Shown here: positions 9,800-19,337 of the stretch, piece after piece | How positions within the stretch are numbered: position 1 is the stretch's first letter | Layout: every line of letters starts with the position of its first letter | Source: Telopea speciosissima | Lineage: Eukaryota > Streptophyta > Magnoliopsida > Proteales > Proteaceae | NCBI RefSeq assembly: GCF_018873765.1 | Contig: NC_057923.1 | Location: 58,212,593 to 58,276,592, forward strand | DNA: 64,000 nt | Reading direction: 5' to 3' | Made by a program: the position numbers and the translations under genes | Notes under the pieces: generated by a model | Database searches by the model: none | Seen by the model: the letters and a program-made list of their open reading frames with translations, nothing else | What the model was told of the DNA's origin: nothing

Positions 9800-12613
9800 T
9801 AGTTTTTGTTTGAACTTGATCTTGTGAATTTAAAGAGGATTATATATCCTTGGGCTTCATAAGCTTCTAGTTAAACTAACGAAGCTTTCTTGGTAGAACC
9901 TAAAAATTTTTTATTTTATTTGAAATAGTAACAGAAGAACTTGAGGCGCCATATAGTTTGTAATGAGAGGAGGGGGTTGCATCCCTTATTAGGGGTTCCA
10001 GTCTGGCCCTGTCGGCCCAAATCTGCCCTGATCCACCCTAACCCAAATAGGACTTGGGTTAAGATACCTGGCCCTGAATCAGGATCGGATCGGATCGGGC
10101 CTGGGCCCAGCTAAGGGGAGCCCAACCCGACCCTGTGCCTTGGTACTTTCATTTGATTCAAAATTTGTAGGCTTAGCTTGAAGGGAAAGGCACTTCTTGG
10201 GTTAGCCTAGTTTGTGAATTGTAGTTGTTTGCTCTTGGGGTTTGAGTCCTCCATGCTCTCATCCTTCTTTTCTGAGGGCTGGTAGGGTTGTACTTGCATT
10301 CCGTCTACATTTTCCCCCTCTTTACTATAATTTGGTTAAAAAAATTAACTAGGGGGCAGGCTGACTCCAAACTCACCCTTTCAAGGCCTACTGTATCAAC
10401 ATTGGGTAATGGCCGTGATTGTCTAAATGACATCTCTATCGGTGTATTAGAACTTCACATCTTTTCTTAGTTTCTTCTTGTCATATTTTTAAAAGTAATT
10501 TATGTTTGAGATTAAAATAAAAAAGGTAAGGTGTCAATAGGTCAAAACCGTATACCGATACCAAAATTGATCGCATAAAATTGTACCAAACCGTACCGAT
10601 ACTGTACCATTTTAATCATACCATACCGAAACCGTACCATTTTGGAAGGTAAGATTGTAAAATTAAAATTATAACCAAATGGATATGGGATTGAAAACAA
10701 AAAAATTGAAGGGAAATGGCTTCAGTCATTATCCAATTCCATCTCAAAAAAACTATGCCATTATGTAATTTTTTAAAAGCAAGACACAATGCGACATACT
10801 TATACATATTGAGTCATCGGAAGGGAAATGGCTTCAGTCGCCGGTGCTGCTCGGAATTTCCTCACTTTCATCGTCCCCTCCCCTCTCTCTCTCTCTCTCT
10901 CTCTATTTGATCTCTGGTTTAGTTGTTTTAGGTTTCACAGCATTTAACAGAGAGTCTGTGTCGATGTAAGCTGCATTGAGGAAATCGTATCAAATCTATA
11001 CCGTTTTTCTATACCAAATATATATACTGTACCGAATCAGTACAACATCGATATTAGAAATATACATACTATGCGGTATGGTACTGTATCGATATCTGAC
11101 ACCTATTTTCTATACCATACTGTATTACCGAAATCATACAGGTTGACACCCTTAAAAAAAAGGTAATTTATCATTAATGTCATTATCAAAAGTTGTTATT
11201 GTTTTGCACATTTTTCAAGTGCATATTTGAGATGACAAGATCAACCTCATTGGAAAAAAAATGTGGGCAAAAATAGTCATTACAAATTATTTGACAACTT
11301 AAGATGTCTCAATAAGAAATCCTTATATATTATATCCAATATATTTCATCTTTGTTTTTTTTTATTTATATTTATCAATCATGCATTGCAACCCCATAAT
11401 TTACTACTTAAATGTTCAATTAAAATTTAGGGAGACCGGCACAAGGGCCATGCACCGGCCCTGGCATCTTGAAGGACGAAATTTGTGCTTTTTCTCTTAT
11501 CACATGTCAAGTTTCAACCCAAACAAAGTTTTTCAAGTGGTAAAATAAGGTTTTGAAAATTCAAGACTATGGAAGAGGATACAATACTAGTTGGAACAGT
11601 GTTGTAGTCGTGCATGGACATATATAGATTAATTGCAAGTCCCGCGTAGTATGTGGAGAGTGCAACTTTTGCACCTCTGTTCAATTTTTGCCATGTGACA
11701 TACCAGCTCAACAAATCCAAACCATTGAAGGAGAAAGGGGCACTATGTATTGGTTAGTATCAAATTTGTGATCCTAGTCCACATAATATAACATATTTTT
11801 TCTTGTATTTTCAACTGTCGAGAATTATTCAAAGATTCATGTTTTCCAAAATATTTTCTTATTTTATTTTATTACTTTGACACATTTAAGTTGAACTCAC
11901 CTTGGCGTATAAGTAGGGGAAAGTTGGACCTATTCTACACTAAAATTTGGGACCCACATGACCTGACACATGGCAAATATAACTAATGGAGCTGCATCTA
12001 TTAAAAAAAGGGACAATTTCTGTTTTCTTTTACTAATTAAGTGTCACTTAATTAGTAATCTATAAATAGAAACATTCCAAATGACTTCTTACTAGAAAAA
12101 AAGTTTGGATCAGTTTGACTATGATTTCATAGTTCAGTTTTCTCATGATGGGTCTTTTTTTATGAATGAAAATATACTCAACGAAGCCCAAGAATTCCCT
12201 TCCCCCTCCCCTTGCCCCTTCCCCTCCCCAAAAAAAATTTAGAGGAAAGAAAGAAAATAATTCCACGATGATAAGGGAAATCCGAAAAAAATATATCACA
12301 AGAAAGAGAGAACTCAAAACCGCTATGCAGTAGGGCCAACTCCGAGAAGACCAAAATTACTAGTCCACTCCTTGACCAAATTATATAGAATCCAAATATA
12401 TACCCCTTTACATGGCCAGGTTCAATACTGGTTTGCATATTGTACCATTCAAGTATTATTTGATGACAGATTCCAAGAGCAGGTCACTATATAGCATGAG
12501 ATTCTTCCATCCCTTGTAAAGAAAAAAATTCTACTAGAATTGAATCAATTCCAAACAAATATGCTTGACTTTCTCTATAAAAAAAATACATTAATTTTAG
12601 GCAATTTGCAATT
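9800..12613. other. Intergenic; one possible TIR element, no gene
   Basis: No gene is visible. At 10528-11153 the ends AAGGTGTCAA and TTGACACCCTT are inverted, and the interior is full of TACCGTACC and ATACCGATAC words in both orientations. This suggests a degenerate hAT- or CACTA-like non-autonomous element, but a target duplication is not convincing. A (CT)n microsatellite lies at about 10884-10906. The remainder is AT-rich and featureless. Confidence 0.4.
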
Positions 12614-12618
12614 CACCT

Positions 12619-13669
12619 TGTTGCGTCAAGAAATCGTCGAGCGGTCCTGCGAGTGCCGTCACCTGCAAGTGGACCAAAGGGGTCAATCAGAGAGAACCGG
12701 TGTGGTCCCGGCCTAGGGCTCTCAGATGCCAAAGTTAGATCTCCTGGCGCAAACAGATGAATAGTGATTATTCAGTATGAGTTTAGATGTCCCCTATGGG
12801 GTTGTGTACCTTGCCTTTTGTAGTAGCGTATGGCGGTGTGGAGAGTCCCAGTTTGATGGCGATTGTGCCGTTGAGTGGATAGAGACCCTAGGTGACGGGG
12901 CTCTATCTTGATTGATCATCTCCCTGCGGGGGGAGTGTCCTAGTGGTATCAAGATCCTTGGTGGATAGATACCCGCGTATGGTGATAACGTCCTTGGTGC
13001 TTGAATCCGTCTGGATGACGTGACTTCTAAGCGGTGGCCTAGAGTCCTGGTGGTGACATGAGTCTTGTAGCGATACGATCGGGTCATAGGTGAGTGGCCC
13101 CCACCTCACGTTTGTGCCCACGATGCTGCGCCTGGGTGAGAGGTCGCTCCTGGATGTGGCCGCGCCTGGGTGGTGGCCGCGCCGGAGTGGTGGCCGCGCC
13201 TGGGTGAGGCCGCGCCTGAGTGGTGGCCGCGCCTGGGTGTGGCCGCGCTGGGTGAGGCCGTGCACAGGTGAGAGGCCGCGCTGGGTGTGGCCGCGCTGGG
13301 TGCGGGCCGCGCCTAGGTGCAGGCGCGCTGGGTGCGGGCCGCGCTGGGTGCAGGCCGCGCTGGGTGTGGCCGCGCTGGGTGTAGCAGCGCTGGGTGCGGA
13401 GCCGCGCTGGAGTGCGGCGGCGCTGGGTGCGAGGCCGCGCTGGGTGCAGGCCGCGCTGGGTGTAGGCCGCGCTGGGTGTGGCCGCGCCTGGGTGAGAGGC
13501 CTCCTGGGTGTGGCCACGCCTAGGTGAGGCTGCGCCCGAGTGGAGGCCACGCCTTGGTGCTGGCCGCGCCCGGGTATTGGGACCCTGGTTCGTTTCCCTT
13601 GGTTCTGGAGCGGGTCGCCCTGTGACACGTGGCGGCCACTGATTGGCCCGATAAATATTGGATGTATCA
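12619..13669 (-). repeat. 3' LTR of the gypsy element
   Basis: It starts TGTTGCGTCAAG and ends GGATGTATCA on the + strand, 1051 bp. It contains a GC-rich minisatellite (about 13139-13560) with units like GGCCGCGCTGGGTGC. Most units in this copy have CGCTGGG where the other LTR has CGCCTGGG. Open frames over this tract on both strands are by-products of the repeat. Confidence 0.92.
13139..13560. repeat. GC-rich minisatellite in the 3' LTR
   Basis: About 25-28 degenerate copies of a 13-17 bp unit (GGCCGCGCTGGGTG). The CpG-rich tract stands out sharply from the AT-rich surroundings. The one-base-shorter unit CGCTGGG dominates from about 13235 to 13485. Confidence 0.85.
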
Positions 13670-14569
13670 TTTGCCCCCCACTCTCTTGGGATAGGATGTC
13701 CAAGAGAGTAGATGCCTTTACATAGTGAGGGGTCCGCTGCAAACAGACTTTCCTTGCAGGGCTTGCCTGTAACTCTAGTAATGAGGTAGGAGAGGTTGGG
13801 GGTTCAAACCTTACCTCCTACACTTTTTCTTTTTGTTTTTTGTAGGTATATGTTCCTTTCTCTCCCTTCTTCTTTCACTTCTCATTTCTCTTTCTTACTT
13901 CTTGTCTCCCCTTTTGCTCTCCTTTAATTCCCCCTTTTTGTCTTTTGTCTTCTATTTGGTGCCCACCATGTGCTTGTTTTTGGGTCACCTCCACTAGTAT
14001 CTATTTTGCTTGATTTTGGGTCCTTGTGTTGAGGTTGTGTTGTCTTGGTGCCTTGGTTTGCTTGGAAAGCTTGGGTGGTGCTTGGCTTGAGTGCCTTCCC
14101 TCTTGTGATCTCTGTTACTTGACCGTGCCCCAGTGGTGTGGCCGCGTCGTCGTGTGCCTGCCTCCCAGTGCGATCGCCTTCCCCTTGAGGTAAGTTCGGA
14201 CCCCTTCTCTTTCTTTTTTCTTTTTTTTTTTTTCCTTTATGCGGGCTGCGCCTAGGTGAGGCCGCGCTAGGGTGGCCGCACTGCGGGCGTGAGGCGTGGT
14301 CACCGCGCTGCGTGAGGGCGCGCTGGTGGCGCCGCCTGCGGGTGTGAGGTGCGTCGGGATGGCTGTGCTGTGGGTGTGAGGCCGCGCCTATGGTGGCCAC
14401 GGCGTGGGTGTGATGGACCCTCATGCTTGTCCACTCCCCTTCTTCTTGTCTGTGATGGATCTGCTTGTTTATACTTTGCAGGTGGTCTTCATTTCATTTT
14501 TCTTGCTGGCTTCTTGTCTGGGAGATCGTTGCTCTGAGCAAGTAGCTAGTCTGCTTCATTATTTTATCC
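13670..14569. other. Gypsy 3' untranslated region with polypurine tract
   Basis: It lies between the 3' LTR and the antisense ORF. The polypurine tract is at about 13671-13687. The + strand shows a GTAAGT at about 14190 and a TTTGCAG at about 14475, which could be a leader intron of the antisense ORF. A long pyrimidine stretch lies at about 14200-14235, and GC-rich GGCCGCG words echo the LTR minisatellite at 14240-14410. Confidence 0.5.
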
Positions 14570-15036
14570 ATGTCATCACCTAATGACTCTGATCTGACTG
14601 CGGTCGTGGTTGGATCCCTTGAGGAGTCTTCTTCCCCGCGGATACTTTTTCTTCTTTGCCTTCCCCTGTTGGTAGTGAAGGGGAGGAGGAGGTTTCTGGA
14701 GATTCCACCCCTAGTAGGGGTCGTAGGGCCTCCAGAGCTTCTATTTCTGTTGGTGACCTTAGGAGTAAGTTGGCTTTCATTCCTAGCGTCTTGACTTCTT
14801 CGGACTTGGCGGTTCGCATCCTGGAGAAGACCCATGATTATGACTTCTCAAGGTTCCCTGAGGTCACTACGCTGCTACCTGAGACTGCTATAGTGGCTCG
14901 TGTCTCTCCTGAGGATGATGTTGTGGTGACAGAGGAGGGTGCGGTCTTACCAGAGGAGAGTGTTGCTTGTCCGACTGAGGCTGATATGATGTCTCCTTCT
15001 GGATCAGAGGCTGCTCCTCCATTAGATGCCCCCTGA
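14570..15036 (+). pseudogene. Antisense ORF of the gypsy element (frameshifted)
   Basis: It lies opposite in strand to gag-pol, between integrase and the 3' LTR. An ATG at 14570 opens a frame (MSSPNDSDLTAVVVGSLEES) that passes, after a likely frameshift at about 14645-14660, into a second frame (SPVGSEGEEEVSGD..., then ILEKTHDYDFSRFPEVTTLL) ending at 15036. The product would be acidic and Ser/Glu-rich. Antisense ORFs at this position are known from Tat-lineage elements such as Grande and Retand, whose function is unclear. The match here is by position and composition only; I see no domain I can name. Confidence 0.5.
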
Positions 15037-15265
15037 TTTTATAGATGTTCTTTCTGGATGTTGACTTTTTTGATGATAACTTTTGGATTGTGATGCTTAC
15101 TTTTGTATGTACTTGACTCTTTCTTTAGATGTTGATATGGTTTGATCCTTGTCGCCTTGATATTGATTGCATTGTCTCCTGGTGATCGTTTGCGCGTTGA
15201 TGCTTTCTGACCCTTGATAGTCATAGGATTTTGGTAGTGGCGTCGTGCCTTGGTGATCCTTGGAC

Positions 15266-15862
15266 CTTGGTGGGTTAACGCCTTAGGCATACAGCCTCAG
15301 TGGTGGCACGTCGCCTTAGGCATGAAGCCTTGGTGTTGGCATGTTGCCTTAGGCATAAAGCCTCAATGTTGGCATGTCGCCTTAGGCATGAAGCCTCGGT
15401 GTTGGCATGTTGCCTTAGGCATAAAGCCTCAATGTTGGCATGTCGCCTTAGGCATGAAGCCTCAGTGTTGGCATATCGCCTTAGGCATGAAGCTTCAGTG
15501 TTGGCATGTCGCCTTAGGCATAAAGCCTCAGTGTTGGCATGTTGCCTTAGGCATAAAGCCTCAGTGTTGGCATATCGCCTTAGGCACGAAGCCTCAATGT
15601 TGGCATATCTCCTTAGGCACGAAGCCTCGATGTTGGCATACCGCCTTAGGCACGAAGCCTCAATGTTGGCATACCGCCTCAGGCACGAAGCCTCGATGTT
15701 GGCATACCGCCTCAGGCACGAAGCCTCGATGTTGACATACCGCCTCAGGCACGAAGCCTCGATGTTGGCATATCGCCTTAGGCACGAAGCCTCGATGTTG
15801 GCATACCGCCTTAGGCACGAAGCCTCAATGTTGGCATATCGCCTTAGGCACGAAGCCTCAGT
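15266..15862. repeat. 33-bp minisatellite, about 18 copies
   Basis: The unit is about 33 bp: GCCTTAGGCATAAAGCCTC followed by AGTGTTGGCATGTC, with each copy differing at a few bases. Since 33 is divisible by three, all frames stay open and two long + strand frames run across it as by-products. Copies to the right share GGCACGAAGCCTCGATGTTG variants, showing local homogenisation. The array lies just downstream of the integrase stop in the element's own orientation. Confidence 0.92.
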
Positions 15863-15965
15863 TGAGTAGTAGAAGAAGCCGAGTATTCCCGAATTTTTTT
15901 CAATTCATCCTTGAAACTGTAATGCCATCTACTGCTACTGTTGGTGGTGCCAAACTCCGCTGTTG

Positions 15966-17100
15966 TTACTTCTGCTGATAGTACTTCTTCAAGTATAGTG
16001 AGTTCCAGGTACGGTCTACCTTCTTGCCCCCTGGAGTCTTCAAGCGGTAGGTCCCTGGGCGTATTTGCTTGGAGACTATGTAGGGTCCTTCCTGGGCCTG
16101 GGTGAGCCTTCCCGCTCGTGGTCGTGATGCACTTGCCCTCCGTAGTACTAAATCTCCCTGGTGGAATAGCCTTTCCTTGACCCTGTTGCGTCATGGTACC
16201 TGGCAGTACGTTGCTGGTAGGCGACGTTCCTTAGTAGTGCTCTTTCGCGGACCTCATCTATAAAGTCTAGGTTCGGCCGCAGTCCGTCGACATAGGTGCG
16301 TTCATTGAAGTGCAGAACCCTATGGGACATGGAGCAGACTTCTACCGGCGCCAATGTTTCAGTGCCATATGCTAGGCGGAATGGGCTCTCTCCTGTGGGC
16401 GTCCGTACTGTAGTTTGGTATGCCCACAGGACGCTTGGTAGCTCTTCTACCCACTTGCCTTTGGCTCCTTCTAGCCTTTTCTTGACTCCTTCCAGTAGCG
16501 TTCTGTTGGTGACCTCCACCTGACCATTGGCCTGTGGGTATGCTACCGACACAGGCCGATAGTCGATGTTGTAGCTGTGACAGAATGCTTGGAATTTAGG
16601 GTTGTTGAATTGTTTTCCATTGTGAAGTAGTCGATCGCGACGACCAAGTACTTTCTGTTTCCTGGTGCTGCGGTGAAGTTGCCTAAGATGTCTAGTTCCC
16701 ACATGGCAAAAGGTATGGGGTTGAGGATTGATGTCAGCTTGGTGGCGGGTAGATGGGGTACTGGGGCGAACAACTGACATTGCTCGCACTTCTTGGCATA
16801 TTGGATGGCCTCCTCTTGCATTCGTGGCCAGTATAGTCCCTGGCGGAGGATTTTGTAGGCTAGGGCTCGTCCCCCCATGTGGCTTCCACCTATCCCCTCA
16901 TGGACTTCGGCTAGGGCGTACTCGCCCCCTTGGGTCCTAGGCACCTGGAGTAGTGGTGCTTGTTGCCCCCGCTTGGCAGTGCAGTACCCCGTCTAGGACG
17001 GTGTACTTTGCAGCTCTCATCCTGACCTTCCTTGCCTCGGCCTTGTCTTCTGGTAAGACGTCGTCCTGTAGGTAGTTGAGTATAGGGTCCATCTAGCTAG
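15966..17100 (-). pseudogene. Gypsy integrase (internal deletion, frameshift)
   Basis: In minus-strand order: an N-terminal part follows a TGG-to-TAG-like stop at about 17094. Then comes an HHCC zinc-binding region (EVHEGIGGSHMGG, then KKCEQCQLFAP) and the start of the catalytic core with its first Asp (WELDILGNF). At about 16625 the sequence jumps from AIDYFT to NGKQFNNPKF, so a block of the core, including the second catalytic Asp, is missing. The rest of the core (YPQANGQVEVTNRTLLEG, with Glu) is present. After a frameshift at about 16190 the C-terminal part ends (LYLKKYYQQK) at a TAA near 15966. It could not catalyse strand transfer. Confidence 0.85.
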
Positions 17101-17695
17101 GCCCCTCCTCAATCTCATTATCTTGCTTCTCCCGGCATGTTAGCTCATGTAATATTTCCACGTACACTGCCTTGGCCAGGTTTCTGAGTTCATCATTGGC
17201 TAGCCTGGACAGTGCATCAACAGTTGCATTCTCGATCCTTAGAACTCGAACCATCTCGAACTTCCCGACCTCGGACCTCGAACCTCGAACCTCGAACCTT
17301 GAACTTCTACCATGGTTTTTCGATTGTGGTCCTTGGCCATGGCCAAAGACCCCCATTTTATTTTTCTTTCTTCTCTCTTTTCTTCTTTGCTTTTGGGCAG
17401 CGGCCTTTGACGGATGACACCCAAAAAATTATTATTATTTTTTTTTTTTCTTGATAGGTGACGACCATAGCCCTTTGGCCGTGGCCTCTTGGTCGTGGTC
17501 TTTTGGCCATGGCCTCTTGGCCGTAGCCACTTGGCCTCTCTCTTTTGATAGGTGACGTCCATTGATGATGACCATAGCCCTTTGGCCGTGGCCCCTTGGT
17601 CGTGGTCTTTTGGCCATGGCCTCTTGGCTGTAGCCACTTGGCCTCTCTCTCTTCCTTTTTTTTTTTTTCCTGGCTCTGTCTCTGGTAAGGTGCAT
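17093..17695 (-). pseudogene. Gypsy RNase H region replaced by low-complexity repeats
   Basis: After KGQALADFVVECTLPETE (about 17690) the usual RNase H core is absent. In its place are two imperfect ~110-bp repeats (about 17456-17550 and 17567-17660) encoding Arg/Lys/Gly/His-rich peptide (GHGQRAMAKRPRP-like), T and A runs, and a short CTCGAACC array (about 17263-17305). The RNase H tail resumes at about 17260 with RIENATVDALSRLANDEL. The reading frame across the repeats is open but no catalytic acidic residues of RNase H can be recognised. Confidence 0.8.
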
Positions 17696-19335
17696 TCAAC
17701 GACGAAGTCTGCCAAGGCTTGGCCTTTGATGGTAGTCCTGGGTTGGAACCTGATGTCATGCTCACTTAACTCCACCGCCCATGCTATCAATCTCCCGGAG
17801 ACGTCCGGCTTGTGTAGTATCTTCTTCAGGGGTAGGTCTGTGAGGACTATGATGGTATGGGCTTGGAAGTATGGTCGTAGCTTCCTGGCTGCCCTTACCA
17901 ATGCATAGGCTACCTTCTCGATCCTAGTGTACCTGGTCTCTGCATCGATCAGGACATGGCTGACGTAGTAGATCGGCCTCTGGACTTTGTCTTCTTCCTT
18001 TAGCAGTACTGCGCTGACCGCGACAGGGGTGGCGGCCAGGTAGAGCTGCAACTCTTCGTTAGGTTTCGGTCGCCCAAGCAAGGGTGGGCTCTCTAGGTAC
18101 TCCTTCAATTCTCCGAACGCCTTTTGGCACTCTTCCGTCCATGTGAAGTCCTTAGGGCTTCGGAGGTTCTTCAATGTTTTGAAGAATGGTAAGCACTTAT
18201 CACCTGATCGTGACACGAACCTGGAAAGGGCGGCGACCCTCCCATTCAACCTCTGCACTTCCCTGACCGTTCGAGGAGGTGCCATCTCTTGGATGGCCTT
18301 GATCTTGGATGGGTTAGCTTCTATTCCACGGACTGAGACCATGAACCCCAGGAATTTTCCTGACGTTACACCGAAGGCGCACTTTGCAGGGTTTAGCTTC
18401 ATCTGGTTCCTTCTCAGTACTGCGAAGGCTTCCTCTAGGTCGGTCAGGTGTTGGTTGGTGTGGACGCTTTTCACAAGCATGTCATCCACATATACCTCCA
18501 TGTTGCGCCCGATCTGCTCCTCGAACATCTTGTTGACCATTCTCTGGTAGGTGGCCCCTGCATTCTTTAACCCGAACGGCATGACGTTGTAGCAGTAGTT
18601 CTCTTTGTCCGTCCGGAATGCGGTGTAAGACTCGTCATCCTCATACATGAGGATCTGGTTGTATCCGGAGTAGGCATCCATGAAACTCAGCATCTCATGG
18701 CCGGCGGTGGCGTCGATCAGTAGGTCGATCCGGGGCAGTGGGTACTCATCTTTTGGGCATGCCTTGTTCAGGTCGGTGTAGTCGACACACATCCTCCACT
18801 TCCCACTTGGCTTTGGTACCATGACCACGTTGGCGAGCCATGTTGGGAACTTCTCCTTTCTGATGAACCCTGATCGGCTTAACTTCTCGACCTCCTCCTT
18901 GATTGCTGCTTGTCGGTCAAGGGCGAAGTTACGCCGCTTCTATTGAATGGGCTTCTTGGTTGGGTCGACATGTAGTCGGTGTTCCACTATGGAACGTGGT
19001 ATTCCTGGCATGTCGGAGGTCGACCATGCGAAGACATCCATGTTCGCTTGGAGGAGGTGTCCAAGCCCTTCTTTCTGTTCCTTGCTTAGCAGCGAGCCGA
19101 CCTGAACGACCTTGGAGGGGTCATCCTGGCTGAGGGGCCATGGGATGAGGTCTTCCACTGGCCTTCCCCTTCTCTCTGTCAGTTCATCTCTCTGGTCACT
19201 GATCATGCTCTCTAGGCAGAGTGCCATTCCACGGATGTTGCCATTATTCTTTTTCATGAAGGTGGCGTAGCACTCCCTTGCTTTCTTCTGATCTCCTCGG
19301 ACTTCGCCTACCCCATTCTCGGTGGGGAACTTCAT
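17690..19335 (-). pseudogene. Gypsy reverse transcriptase
   Basis: The protease-RT linker opens at 19335 (MKFPTENGVGEVRGD) and is broken by one TAG at about 18945, inside PTKKPIQ*KRRNF. RT then reads through: VMVPKPSGKWRMCVDYTDLN, PLPRIDLLIDATAG, the F-D of SFMDAYSGYNQI, MPFGLKNAGATYQRMVN and the catalytic YVDDMLVKS box. The connection domain follows (KLNPAKCAFGV, then RPIYYVSHVL). All three catalytic Asp residues are present, so the RT fold itself is intact apart from the upstream stop. Sequence style matches the Tat/Athila clade. Confidence 0.92.
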
Positions 19336-19337
19336 CT

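Noticed and set aside
12903..13742. 279-codon minus-strand ORF and overlapping + strand ORFs in the 3' LTR
   Set aside because: The frames are kept open by the GC-rich minisatellite; products are Ala/Arg/Pro or Trp/Gly repeats with no domain, and the same happens in the other LTR.
13770..13830. tRNA-like GGGGGTTCAAACC box B motif
   Set aside because: No box A or cloverleaf can be built; it lies in the untranslated part of the gypsy element and pairs with its own flanks.
15266..15862. Possible CRISPR-like array
   Set aside because: The repeats are contiguous with no unique spacers, and this is a plant nuclear transposon.
15250..15869. Two long + strand ORFs of Cys/Trp/His- and Leu/Arg/His-rich repeats
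   Set aside because: Translation of the 33-bp minisatellite; several frames are open at once because the unit is a multiple of three.
17263..17305. Telomere-like CTCGAACC repeats
   Set aside because: The unit is not the plant telomere repeat and only about four copies occur inside the degenerate pol.
17239..17695. Arg/Lys/Gly/His-rich tail of the RT ORF as a nucleic-acid-binding domain
   Set aside because: It is encoded by imperfect 110-bp repeats and T/A runs that replace RNase H; no family conservation is apparent.
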